From assembly GCA_920105625.2 (NCBI GenBank), contig OV050031.1, positions 77,509,995-77,573,994 on the forward strand: a stretch of DNA of 64,000 nucleotides. Direction: 5' to 3'. Under the pieces are notes generated by a model that saw only the letters and a program-made list of their open reading frames with translations, did no database searches and was not told the origin of the DNA. Positions 10,341-22,029 of the stretch are shown here, piece after piece. Source of the DNA: Clusia tigrina. Taxonomy: Eukaryota; Arthropoda; Insecta; Diptera; Clusiidae. Each line of letters begins with the position of its first letter. Position 1 is the first letter of the stretch. The translations under genes and the position numbers were made by a program.

Positions 10341-11867
10341 CGTCTTTGTAGGCGTCTCAGTCGCTGCCGCTGTCGATTGGGGGTCTGCTGCCTTTTCTAT
10401 GCCTATATCTACCCTTATCTGCCTTAGTCGGCGTCTCAGTCGGCTTCGCAGCCTCTGTCAGCATCTCTGAATGCGTCTCAGTCGCTGCCGCTGTCCACTG
10501 GGGGGTGTGCTGCCTTCTCTATGCCGATATCTACCCCTATCTGCCTCAGTCGGCGAATCAGTCAGAGTCTCTGTAGGCGTCTCAGTCGCTGCCGCTGTCG
10601 ATTGGGGGGTCTGCTGCCTTCTCTATACCTATATCTAGCCCTATGTGCCTCATTCGACGTCTCAGTTGGCGTCGCAGCCTATGTCAGCGTCTCTGTAGGC
10701 GTCTCAGTCGCTGCCGCTGTCGATTGGGGGGTTTGCTACCTTCTCTATGCCTATATCTACCCTTACCTGCCTCAGTCGCAGCCTCTGTCAGCGTCGCAGC
10801 CTCTTTCAGCGTCTCTGTAGCCGTCTCAGTCGCTGCCGCTGTCGATTGGGGGTCTGCTGCCTTCTATAAGCCTATATTTACCGCTCTCTGCCTCAGTCGG
10901 GTTCTCAGTCGGCGTCGCAGCCTCTGTCAGCGTCTCTGTCGGCGTCTCAGTCGCTGCCGCTGTCGATTGGGGGGTCTGCTGCCTTCTATAAGCCTATATT
11001 TACCTCTATCTGCCTCAGTCGGCATCTCAGTCGGCGTTGCAGCCTCTATCAGCGTCTCTGTAGCCGTCTCAGTTGTTGCCGTTGTCGATTGGGTTGTCTG
11101 CTGCTTTATATATGCCTATGTCTAACCATTTCTGCCTCAGTCGGCATCGCAGCCTCTGTCAGCGTCTCTGTAGGCGTTTCAGTCGCTGTCGCTGTCGAGT
11201 GGGGGGTCTGCTGCCTTCTCTATGCCTATATCTACTCCTACCTGTCTCAGTAGGCGTCACAGTCGGCTTCTCAGCCTCTGTCAGCGTCTCTGTAGGCGTC
11301 TCAGTTGTTGCCGCAGTCGATTGGGGGGGTCTGCTGCATTCTCTATGCCTATGTCTACCCCTCTCTGCCTCAGTCGGCGTCTCAGTCGGCGTTGCTGCCT
11401 CTGTCAGCGTTGCACCCTCTGTCAGCGTCTCTGTAGGCGTCTCAGTCGCTGCCGCTGTCGATTGGGGGGGGTCTGCTGCTCTTTCTACGCCTATATCTAC
11501 CCCTATCTGCCTCAGTCGGCGTCTCAGTCCGCGTCGCAGCCTCTGTCAGCGTCTCTGTAGGCGTCTCAGTGGTTGCCGCTGTCGATTGGGTTATCTGCTG
11601 CCTTCTCTATGCCTATGTCTAACCCTATCTGCCTCAGTCGGCGTCTCTGTCGGCGTCGAAGCCTCTGTCAGCGTCGCAGCCTCTGTCAGCATCTCTGCAG
11701 GTGTCTCACTCGCTGCTGCTGTCGATTGGGGGGTCTGCTGCATTTTCTATGCCTATATCTACCCCTCTCTGCCTCAGTCGGCGTCTCAGTCGGCGTTGCT
11801 GCCTCTGTCAGCGTCGCACCCTCTGTCAGCGTCTCTGTAGGCGTCTCAGTCGCTGCCGATGTCGATT

Positions 11868-11876
11868 GGGGGGGGG
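11868..11876 (+). repeat. Nine-G tract
   Basis: Expanded G-tract in the core of one unit, against the usual five to seven. The paralogous tract at 30216-30225 has ten Gs. A second pair shows eight (11464-11471) against nine (29811-29819). Confidence 0.95.
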
Positions 11877-11999
11877 ATCTGCTGCTATCTCTACGCCTAT
11901 ATCTACCCCTATCTGCCTCAGTCGGCATCTCAGCCTCTGTCAGCGTCTCTGTAGGCGTCTCAGTCCCTGCCGCTGTCGATTGGGGGTCTGCTGCCTTCT

Positions 12000-12940
12000 C
12001 TATGCTTATATTTAACCCTATCTGCCCAGTCGACCTCTCAGTCGGCGTCACAGCCTCTGTCAGCGTCTCTGTAGGCGTCGCAGTAGCTGCCGCTTTTGAT
12101 TGGGGGGTCTGCTGCATTCTCTAAGCCTATATCTACCCCTATCTGCCTCAGTCGGCGTCTCAGTCGGTGTCGCAGCCTCTGTCAGCGCCTCTGTCGGCGT
12201 CTCAGTCGCTTCCGCAGTCGATTGGGGGGTCTGCTGCCTTTTCTATGCCTATATTTACCCCAATCTGCCTCAGTCGGCATCTCAGTCGGCGTCGCAGCCT
12301 CTATCAGCGTCTCTGTGGGCGTCTCAGTTGTTGCCGCTGTCGATTCGGTTGTCTGCTGCCTTCTCTATGCCTCTGTCTAACCCTCTCTGCCTCAGTCGGC
12401 ATCTCAGTCGTCGTCGCAGCCTCTGTCAGCGTCGCACCCTCTGTCAGCGTCTCTGTAGGCGTCTCAGTCGCTGCCGCTGTCGATTGGGGGGTCTGCTGCT
12501 CTTTATATGCCAATATCTACCCCTATCTGCCTCAGTCGGCGTCGCAGCCTTTGTCAGCGCCTCTGTAGGCGTCTGAGTCGCTGCCGCTCTTGATTGGGGG
12601 GTCTGCTGACTCCTCCATGCCTATCTCTTCCCCTATCTGCTCAGTCGGCGCCACAGTCGGCTTCGCAGCCGCTGTCAGCGTTTCTGCAGGTCTGCTGCCT
12701 TCTCTATACCAATATCCAACCCTATCTGCCTCAGTCAGCGTCTCAGTCACCGTCGCACCCTCTGTCAGCTTCTCTGTAGGCGTCTCAGTCGCTGCCGCTG
12801 TCGATTGGGGGGTCTGGTGCCTTCTCTAAGCCTATATTTTCCCCTCTCTGCCTCAGTCGGGGTCTCAGTCGGCGTCGCAGCCTCTGTCAGCGTCTCTGTC
12901 GGCGTCTCAGTCGCTGCCGCTGTCGATTGGGGGTCTGCTG
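12000..12940 (+). repeat. 0.94-kb block, left member of a pair 2.82 kb apart
   Basis: Matches 14822-15770 with offsets of +2827 at 12096 and exactly +2821 at 12590. Both hold marker A, a GATTCGGTT unit, the CTCTTGATTGGGG unit and the CCTATATTTTCCCCTCTC unit. A 6-bp loss in the right member (about 14990) accounts for the change in offset. Confidence 0.87.
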
Positions 12941-15040
12941 CTTTCTCTATGCCAATATCTACCCCTATCTGATTCAGTCAGCGTCTCGGTCAGCGTCTCT
13001 GTACGCGTCTCAGTCGCTGCCGCTGTCGATTGGGGGGTCTGCTGGCTTCTCTATGCCTATATCTATCCCTACCTGCCTCAGTCGGCATCTCCGTCGGCGT
13101 TGCAGCCTCTGTCAGCGTCTCTGTAGGCGTCTCATTTGTTGCCGCTGTCGATTGGGGAGTCTGCTGCCTTCTCTAAGCCTATATCTACCCTTATCTGCCT
13201 CAGTGCGCGAATCAGTCGGCGTCGCAGCCTCTGTCAGCGTCTCTGAATGCGTCTCAGTCGCTGCCGCTGTCGATTGGGGGGGTCTGCTGGTCTCTCTATG
13301 CCAATATCTGCCCCTATCTGCCTCAGTCATCGTCGCTGCCTCTGTCAGCGTATCTTTAGGCGTCTCAGTCGCTGCCGCTGTCGATTGGGGGGGTCTGCTG
13401 ACTCCTCTATGCCTATATCTAACCCTATTTGCCTCATTCGACGTCTCAGTCGGCGTCGCAGCCTATGTCAGCGTCTCTGTAGGCGTCTCAGTCGCTGCCG
13501 CTGTTGATTGGGGGGGTCTGCTGACTCCTCTATGCCTATCTCTTCCACTATCTGCCTCAGTCGGCGCCTCAGTCGGCTTCGCAGCCTCTGTCAGCGTCTC
13601 TGCAGGTGTCTCAGTCGCTGCCGCTGTCGATTGGCGGGTCTGATGCCTTCTCTATGCCTATATCTACCCCTATCTGCCTCAGTTAGCGTATCAGTCGACG
13701 GCTCTGCCTATATCAGCGTCTCTGTAGGCGTCTCAGTCGCTGCCGCTGTCGATTGGGGGGTTTGCTACCTTCTCTATGCCAATATCTACCCCTATCTGCT
13801 TCAGTCGGCATCTCAGTCGGCGTCGCAGCCACTTTCAGCGTCTCAGTTGTTGGCGCTGTCGATTGGGTTGTCTGCTGCTTTCTCTATGCCTATATCTACC
13901 CTTATCTGCCTCAGTCCGCGAATCAGTCGGCGTCGCAGCCTCTGTAAGCGTCTCTGAATGCGTCTCACTCCCTGCCGCTGTCAATTGGGGGGGTCTGCTG
14001 GTCTCTCTATGCCAATATCTACCCCTATCTTCCTCAGTCGGCGTCGCAGCCTCTGTGAGCGTCTCTTTAGGCGTCTCATTTGTTGCCGCTGTCGATTGGG
14101 GGGTTTGCTGCCTTCTCTAAGCCTATATCTTTTCTTATCTGCCTCAGTCGGCGTCTCAGTGGACGGCTCTGCCTATATCAGCGTCTCTGTAGGCGTCTCA
14201 GTCGCTGCCGCTGTCAATTGGGGGGGTCTGCTGGTCTCTCTATGCCAATATCTACCCCTATCTTCCTCAGTCGGCGTCGCAGCCTCTGTCAGCGTCTCTG
14301 TAGGCGTCTCCAGTCGCTGCCGCTGTCGATTGGGGGGTCTGCTGGCTTCTCTATGCCTATATCTATCCCTACCTGCCTCAGTCGGCATCTCAGTCGGCGT
14401 CGCAGTCTCTGTCAGCGTTTCTGTAGGCGTCTCATTTGTTGCCGCTGTCGATTGGGGGTCTGCTGCCTTCTCTAAGCCTATATCTACCTCTATCTGCCTC
14501 AGTTAGCGTATCAGTCGACGGCTCTGCCTATATCAGCGTCTCTGTAGGCGTCTCAGTCGCTGCCGCTGTCGATTGGGGGGTTTGCTACCTTCTCTGTGCC
14601 TATATCTATCCCTACCTGCCTCAGTCGGCATCTCAGTCGGCGTCGCAGCCTCTGTCAGCGTTTCTGTAGGCGTCTCATTTGTTGCCGCTGTCGATTGGGG
14701 GGTCTGCTGCCTTCTCTAAGCCTATATCTTTTCTTATCTGCCTCAGTCGGCGTCTCAGCCTCTGTCAGCGTCTCTGTAGGCGTCTCAGTCGCTGCCGCTG
14801 TCGATTGGGGGGTCTGCTGCCTTCTCTATGCCTATATTTAACCCTATCTGCCTCAGTCGACCTCTCAGTCGGCGTCGCAGCCTCTGTCAGCGTCTCTGTA
14901 GGCGTCGCAGTAGCTGCCGCTTTTGATTGGGGGGTCTGCTGCATTCTCTAAGCCTATATCTACCCCTATCTGCCTCAGTCGGCGTCTCAGTCGCAGCCTC
15001 TGTCAGCGTCTCTGTCGGCGTCTCAGTCGCTTCCGCTGTC
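12221..15040 (+). repeat. 2.8-kb segment absent from the second large block
   Basis: Satellite DNA bounded by the paired blocks at 12000-12940 and 14822-15770. The second large block passes from 12220-like to 15130-like sequence across 30569-30665, so the equivalent of this segment, 2821 bp, is not there. Its middle part (12950-13400) resembles 34130-34560, sharing TCTGTACGCGTCTCAG and CATCTCCGTCGGCG. Confidence 0.85.
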
Positions 15041-15770
15041 GATTGGGGGGTCTGCTGCCTTTTCTATGCCTATATTTACCCCAATCTGCCTCAGTCGGCA
15101 TCTCAGTCGGCGTCGCAGCCTCTATCAGCGTCTCTGCGGGCGTCTCAGTTGTTGCCGCTGTCGATTCGGTTGTCTGCTGCCTTCTCTATGCCTCTGTCTA
15201 ACCCTCTCTGCCTCAGTCGGCATCTCAGTCGTCGTCGCAGCCTCTGTCAGCGTCGCACCCTCTGTCAGCGTCTCTGTAGGCGTCTCAGTCGCTGCCGCTG
15301 TCGATTGGGGGGTCTGCTGCTCTTTCTATGCCAATATCTACCCCTATCTGCCTCAGTCGGCGTCGCAGCCTCTGTCCGCGCCTCTGTAGGCGTCTGACTC
15401 GCTGCCGCTCTTGATTGGGGGGTCTGCTGACTCCTCTATGCCTATCTCTTCCCCTATCTGCCTCAGTCGGCGCCACAGTCGGCTTCGCAGCCGCTATCAG
15501 CGTTTCTGCAGGTCTGCTGCCTTCTCTATGCCAATATCCAACCCTATCTGCCTCAGTCAGCGTCTCAGTCACCGTCGCACCCTCTATCAGCTTCTCTGTA
15601 GGCGTCTCAGTCGCTGCCGCTGTCGATTGGGGGGTCTGCTGCCTTCTCTAAGCCTATATTTTCCCCTCTCTGCCTCATTCGGGGTCTCAGTCGGCGTCGC
15701 AGCCTCTGTCAGCGTCTCTGTCGGTGTCTCAGTCGCTGCCGCTGTCGATTGGGGGGTCTGCTGCTTTCTC
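14822..15770 (+). repeat. 0.94-kb block, right member of the 2.82-kb pair
   Basis: Counterpart of 12000-12940. Distinguishing bases include TCTCTGCGGGCG at 15131, CTGTCCGCGCC near 15373 and GTCTGACTCGC near 15392. All three are shared with the second large block at 30661-30930, identifying this member as the source of the sequence beyond the fusion there. Confidence 0.87.
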
Positions 15771-16669
15771 TAAGCCTATATTTTCCCCTCTCTGCCTCAG
15801 TCGGGGTCTCAGTCGGCGTCGCAGCCTCTGTCAGCTTCTCTGTCGGCGTCTCTGTCGGCGTCTCAGTCGCTGCCGCTGTCGATTGGGGGGTCTGCTGCTT
15901 TCTATATGCCTATATTTACCTCTATCTGCCTCAGTCGGCATCTCAGTCGGCGTTGCAGCCTCTATCAGCGTCTCTGTAGGCGTCTCAGCTGTTGCCGCTG
16001 TCGATTGGGTTGTCTGCTGCCTTCTCTATGCCTATGTCTAACCCTCTCTGCCTCAATCGGCGTCTCAGTCGGCGTCGCAGCCTCTGTCAGCGTCGCAGCC
16101 TCTGCCAGCGTCTCTGTAGGCGTCTCAGTCGCTGCCGCTGTCGATTGGGGGTCTGCTGCCTTCTCTATGCCTATATCTACCCCTATCTGCCTCAGTCGGC
16201 GTCTCAGTCGGCGTCGCATCCTCTTGTCAACGTCTCTGTAGGCGTCTCAGTCGCTGCCGTTGTCGATTGGTGGGTCTGCTGCCTTTTCTATGCCTATAGC
16301 TACCCTTATCTGCCTCAGTCGGCGTCGAAGCCTCTGTCAGCAACTCTGAGTACGTCTCAGTCGCTGCCGCTGTCCATTGGGGGGTCTGCTGCCTTCTCTA
16401 TGCCTATATCTACCCCTATCTGCCTCAGTCGGCGTCTCAGTCGGCGTCGAAGCCTCTGTCAGCATCTCTGAGTACGTCTCAGTCGCTGCAGCAGTCCATT
16501 GGGGGGTCTGCTGCCTTCTCAATGCTTATATCTGCCCCTATCTGCCTCAGTCGGCGCCTCAGCCTCTCTCAGCGTCTCTGTAGGCTTCGCAGTAGCTCCC
16601 GCTTTTGATTGGGGGGTCTGCTGCATTCTCTAAGCCTATATCTACCCCTATCTGCCTCAGTCGGCGTCT

Positions 16670-17690
16670 CAGTCGGTGTCGCAGCCTCTGTCAGCGTCTC
16701 TGTAGGCGTCTCAGTCTCTGCCGCTGTCGATTGGGGGATCTGCTGCCTCTCTACGCCAATATCTTCCTCTATCTGCCTCAGTCGGTGTCTCAGTCCGCGT
16801 CGCAGCCTTTGTCAGCGTCTCTGCAGGCGTCTCAGTTGTTGCCGCTGTCGATTGCGGGTTCTGCTGCCTTCTCTATGCCTATGTCCAATCCTCTCTGCCT
16901 CAGTCGGCGTCTCAGTCGTCGTCGAAGCCTCTGTCAGCGTCGCAGCCTCTGTCAGCGTCTCTGCAGGCGTCTCAGTCGCTGCCGCTGTCGATTGGGGGCT
17001 CTGCTGCCTTCTCTATGCCTATATTTACCCCTATCTGCCTCAGTCGGCATCTCAGTCGGCGTCGCAGCCTCTATCAGCGTCTCTGTAGGCGTCTCAGTTG
17101 TTGCCGCTGTCGATTCGGTTGTCTGCTGTCTTCTCTGTGCCTATGTCTAACCCTCTCTGCCTCAGTCGGCGTCTCAGTCGTCGTCGCAGCCTCTGTCAGC
17201 GTCGCACCCTCTGTCAGCGTCTCTGTAGGCATCTCAGTCGCTGCCGCTGTCGATTGGGGGGTCTGCTGGTCTCTCTATGCCAATATCTGCCCCTATCTGC
17301 CTCAGTCGGCGTCGCAGCCTTCTCTGCTGCCTTCTCTATGCCAATATCTACCCCTATCTGCCTCAGTCGGCGTCTCAGTCGGTGTCGCAGCCTCTTGTCA
17401 GCGTCTCTGTAGGCATCTCAGTCTCTGCCGCTGTCGATTGGGGGATCTGCTGCCTCTCTACGCCAATATCTTCCCCTATCTGCCTCAGTCGGTGTCTCAG
17501 TCCGCGTCGCAGTCTTTGTCAGCGTCTCTGCAGGCGTCTCAGTTGTTGCCGCTGTCGATTGCGGGGTCTGCTGCCTTCTCTATGCCTATGTCCAATCCTC
17601 TCTGCCTCAGTCGGCGTCTCAGTCATCGTCGAAGCCTCTGTCAGCGTCGCAGCCTCTGTCAGCGTCTCTGCAGGCGTCTCAGTCGCTGCC
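16670..17690 (+). repeat. Local duplication spaced 707 bp
   Basis: About 310 bp at 16670-16980 recurs at 17380-17690 (the core GTCGATTGGGGGATC starts at 16726 and 17433). Both carry CTACGCCAATATCTTCC and CAGTCCGCGTCGCAG. The spacing fits about six units. Relatives of this segment recur at 49220, 53430 and 59000. Confidence 0.82.
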
Positions 17691-18960
17691 GCTGTCCATT
17701 GGGGGGTCTGCTGCATTCTCTATGCCTATATCTACCCCTATCTGCCTCAGTCGGCGTCTCAGTCGAAGTCTCAGCCAATATCAGCGTCTCTGTAGGCGTC
17801 TCAGTTGCTGCCGCTATCGAGTGGGGGTGTCTGCTGCCTTCTCTATGCCAATATCTACCATTATCTGCTTCAGTCGGCGTCTCAGTCGGCATCGCAGCCT
17901 CTTGTCAGCGTCTCTGTAGGCGTCGCAGTAGCTGCCGCTTTTGATTTGGGGGTCTGCTGCATTCTCTAAGCCTATATCTACCCCATATCTGCCTCAGTCG
18001 GCGTCTCAGTCGGTGTCGCAGCCTCTGTCAGAGTCTCTCAATGCGTCTCAGTCGCTGCCGCTGTCGATTGTGGGGTCTGATGTCATCTCTATGCCTATAT
18101 CTACCCCTATCTGCCTCAGTCGGCGCCGCAGCCTCTCTCAGAGTCTCTGTAGGCGTCTCAGTCGCTGCCGTTGTCGATTGGAGGGGTCTGCTGCCTTCTC
18201 TATGCTTATATCTACCCCTATCTGCCTCAGTCGGCGTCGCAGCCTCTGTCAGCGTCTCTGTAGGCGTCTGAGTCGCTGCCGCTGTCGATTGGGGGGTCTG
18301 CTACCTTCTCTATGCCTATATCTAACCCTATCTGCCTCAGTCGACGTCTCAGTCGGCGTCGCAGCCTCTGTCAGCGTCTCTGTAGGCGTCGCAGTAGCTG
18401 CCGCTTTTGATTGGGGGGTCTGCTGCATTCTCTAAGCCTATATCTACCCCTATCTGCCTCAGTCGGCGTCTCAGTCGGTGTCGCAGCCTCTGTCAACGTC
18501 TCTGTCGGCGTCTCAGTCGCAGCCGCTGTCGATTGGGGGGTCTGCTGCCTTTTCTATGCCTATATTTACTCCTATCTGCCTCAGTCGGCATCTCAGTCGG
18601 CGTCGCAGCCTCTATCAGCGTCTCTGTGGGCGTCCCAGTTGTTGCCGCTGTCGATTCGGTTGTCTGCTGCCTTCTCTATGCCTATGTCTAACCCTCTCTG
18701 TCTCAGACGGCATCTCAGTCGTCGTCGCAGCCTCTGTCAGCATCTCGGTAGGCGTCTTAGTCGCTGCCGCTGTCGATTGGGGGGTCTGCTGCTCTCTCTA
18801 TGCCAATATCTACCCCTATCTGCCTCAGTCGGCGTCGCAGCCTCTGTCAGTATCTCTGTAGGCGTCTCAGTCGCTGCCGCTCTTGATTGGGGGGTCTGCT
18901 GACTCCTCTATGCCTCTCTCTTCCCCTATCTGCCTCAGTCGGCGCCACAGTCGGCTTCGC
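17690..18960 (+). repeat. Extra copy of the 3610-4760 segment
   Basis: Marker A at 18407 and the units after it match 4204-4760 at a constant +14203 (also 4275 to 18478 and 4680 to 18883). The upstream part matches 3610-4100 but carries one additional unit around 17880-18000. At about 18960 the sequence switches to 1110-like sequence and then enters the second large block. It is the fifth occurrence of this segment in the window, with 3610, 7010, 21720 and 24900. Confidence 0.85.
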
Positions 18961-21900
18961 AGCCTCTGTCAGCGTCTCTGCAGGTGTCTCAGTCGCTGCC
19001 GCTGTCGATTGGCGGGTCTGATGCCTTCTCTATGCCTATATCTACCACTATCTGCCTCAGTCAGCGTCTCAGTCAGCGTCTCTGTAGGCGTCTCAGTCGC
19101 TGCCGCTGTCGATTGGGGGGTCTGCTGCCTTCTCTATGCCTATGTCTACCCCTCTCTGCCTCAGTCGGCGTCTCAGTCGGCGTTGCTTCCTCTGTCAGCG
19201 TCGCACCCCCTGTCAGCGTCTCTGTAGACGTCTCAGTCGCTGCCGCTGTCGATTGGGGGGTCTGCTGGTCTCTCTATGCCAATATCTACCCCTATCTGCC
19301 TCAGTCGGCGTCGCAGCCTCTGTCAGCGTTTCTGTAGGCGTCTCATTTGTTGCCGCTGTCGATTGGGGGGTCTGCTGCCTTCTCTAAGCCTATATCTACC
19401 CCTATCTGCCTCAGTTAGCGTAGAAGTCGACGGCTCTGCCTATATCAGCGTCTCTGTAGGCGTCTCAGTCGCTGCCGCTGTCGATTGGGGGGTTTGCTAC
19501 CTTCTCTATGCCAATATCTACCCCTATCTGCTTCAGTCGGCATCTCCGTCGGCGTCGCAGCCACTTTCAGCGTCTCTGTATGCGTCTCAGTTGTTGCCGC
19601 TGTCGATTGGGTTGTCTGCTGCTTTCTCTATGCCTATATCTACCCCTATCTGCCTCAGTCGGCGTCTCAGTCAGCGTCTCTGTAGGCGTTTCAGTCGCTG
19701 CCGCTGTCGATTGGGGGGGTCTGCTGCCTTCTCTATACCTATATCTAACCCTATTTGCCTCATTCGACGTCTCAGTCGGCGTCGCAGCCTATGTCAGCGT
19801 CTCTGTAGGCGTCTCAGTCGCTGCCGCTGTTGATTGGGGGGGGGTCTGCTGACACCTCTATGCCTATCTCTTCCACTATCTGCCTAAGTCGGCTTCGCAG
19901 CCTCTGTCAGCGTCTCTGCAAGTGTCTCAGTCGCTGCCGCTGTCGATTGGCGGGTCTGATGCCTTCTGTATGCCTATATCTACCCCTATCTGCCTCAGTC
20001 GGCGTCTCAGTCGACATCGCAGCCTCTGTCAGCGTCTATGTCGGCGTCTCAGTCGCTGCCGCTGTCGATTGGGGGGTCTGCTGCTTTCTCTATGCCAATA
20101 TCTACCCCTATCTGCCTCAGTCAGCGTTTCAGTCAGCGTCTCTGTAGGCGTCTCAGTCGGTGCCGCTGTCGATTGGGGGGTCTGCTGGCTTCTCTATGCC
20201 TATATCTATCCCTACCTGCCTCAGTCGGCATCTCAGTCGGCGTCGCAGCCTCTGTCAGCGTTTCTGTAGGCGTCTCCTTTGTTGCCGCTGTCGATTGGGG
20301 GGTCTGCTGCCTTCTCTAAGCCTATATCTACCCTTATCTGCCTCAGTCCGCGAATCAGTCGGCGTCGCAGCCTCTGTCAGCGTCTCTGAATGCGTCTCAG
20401 TCGCTGCCGCTGTCAATTGGGGGGGTCTGCTGGTCTCTCTATGCCAATATCTACCCCTATCTTCCTCAGTCGGCGTCGCAGCCTCTGTCAGCGTCTCTTT
20501 AGGCGACTCAGTCGCTGCCGCTTTCGATCGGGGGGTCTGCTGCCTTCTCTATACCTAAATCTAACCCTATCAGCCTCATTTGACGTCTCAGTCGTCGTCG
20601 CAGCCTATGTCAGCGTCTCTGTAGGCGTCTCAGTCGCTGCCGCTGTTGATTGGGGGGTCTGCTGACTCCTCTATGCCTATCTCCTCCCCTATCTGCCTCA
20701 GTCGGCATCTCAGTCGGCATCGCAGCCTCTGTCAGACTTCTATGTCGGCGTCTCAGTCGCTGCCGCTGTCGATTGGGGGGTCTGCTGCTTTCTCTATGCC
20801 AATATCTACCCCTATCTGCCTCAGTCAGCGTCTCACTCAGCGTCTCTGTAGGCGTCTCAGTCGCTGCCGCTGTCGATGGGGGGGTCTGCTGGCTTCTCTA
20901 TGCCTATATCTATCCCTACCTGCCTCAGTCGGCATCTCAGTCGGCGTCGCAGCCTCTGTCAGCGTTTCTGTAGGCGTCTCATTTGTTGCCGCTGTCGATT
21001 GGGCGGTCTGCTGCCTTCTCTAAGCCTATATCTACCCTTATCTGCCTCAGTCCGCGAATCAGTCGGCGTCGCAGCCTCTGTCAGCGTCTCTGAATGCGTC
21101 TCACTCGCTGCCGCTGTCAATTGGGGGGGTCTGCTGGTCTCTCTATGCCAATATCTACCCCTATCTTCCTCAGTCGGCGTCGCAGCCTCTGTCGGCGTCG
21201 CAGCCTCTGTCAGCGTCTCTTTAGGCGTCTCAGTCGCTGCCGCTTTCGATTGGGGGGGTCTGCTGCCTTCTCTATACCTAAATCTAACCCTATCAGCCTC
21301 ATTTGACGTCTCAGTCGTCGTCGCAGCCTATATCAGCGTCTCTGTAGGCGTCTCAGTCGCTGCCGCTGTCAATTGGGGGGGTCTGCTGGTCTCTCTATGC
21401 CAATATCTACCCCTATCTTCCTCAGTCGGCGTCGCAGCCCCTGTCAGCGTCTCTTTAGGCGTCTCAGTCGCTGCCGCTTTCGATTGGGGGGGTCTGCTGC
21501 CTTCTCTATGCCTATATCTACCCCTATCTGCCTCAGTCGGCGCTCAGTCGGCGTCGCATCCTCATGTCAACGTCTCTGTAGGCGTCTCAGTCGCTGCCGT
21601 TTTCGATTGGGGGGTCTGCTGCCGTTTCTATGCCTATATCTACCCTTATCTGCCTCAGACGGCGTCTCAGTCGGCGTCGCTGCCTCTGTCAGCATCTCTG
21701 AATGCGTCTCAGTCGCTGCCGCTGTCCATTGGGGGGTCTGCTGCATTCTCTATGCCTATATCTACCCCTATCTGCCTCAGTCGGCGCCTCAGTCGAAGTC
21801 TCAGCCAATATCAGCGTCTCTGTAGGCGTCTCAGTTGCTGCCGCTATCGAGTGGGGGTGTCTGCTGCCTTCTCTATGCCAATATCTACCATTATCTGCTT

Positions 21901-22029
21901 CAGTCGGCGTCTCAGTCGGTGTCGCAGCCTCTGTCAGAGTCTCTGAATGCGTCTCAGACGCTGCCGCTGTCGATTGTGGGGTCTGATGTCATCTCTATGC
22001 CTATATCTACCCCTATCTGCCTCAGTCGG

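Larger units (their letters stand above)
464..12220 (+). repeat. Large block, copy 1 of the ~18-kb-spaced duplication
   Basis: This block aligns colinearly with 19004-30568. Measured offsets drift in steps: +18540 at 464-780, +17989 near 1500, +17876 near 2160-2390, +18109 from about 2440 to 5400, +18110 to about 6500, +17999 near 6590, about +18120 near 7800-8560, +18366 from 9230 to 10270, +18348 from 10520 to 11570, and +18350 near 12100. Each step is an indel, commonly one or more whole units (551, 233, 111 and 245 bp). Between steps the copies differ by only a few substitutions. No gene lies within it; it is satellite throughout. Confidence 0.9.

Noticed and set aside
11686..12117. Antisense Thr/Glu/Pro-rich open frames (TETPTETLTEA type), here and at many other places
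   Set aside because: These look mucin- or proline-threonine-rich but are the reverse complement of the 6/12-bp modules. They change to an Arg-rich register after each unit and have no consistent start, signal peptide or stop.
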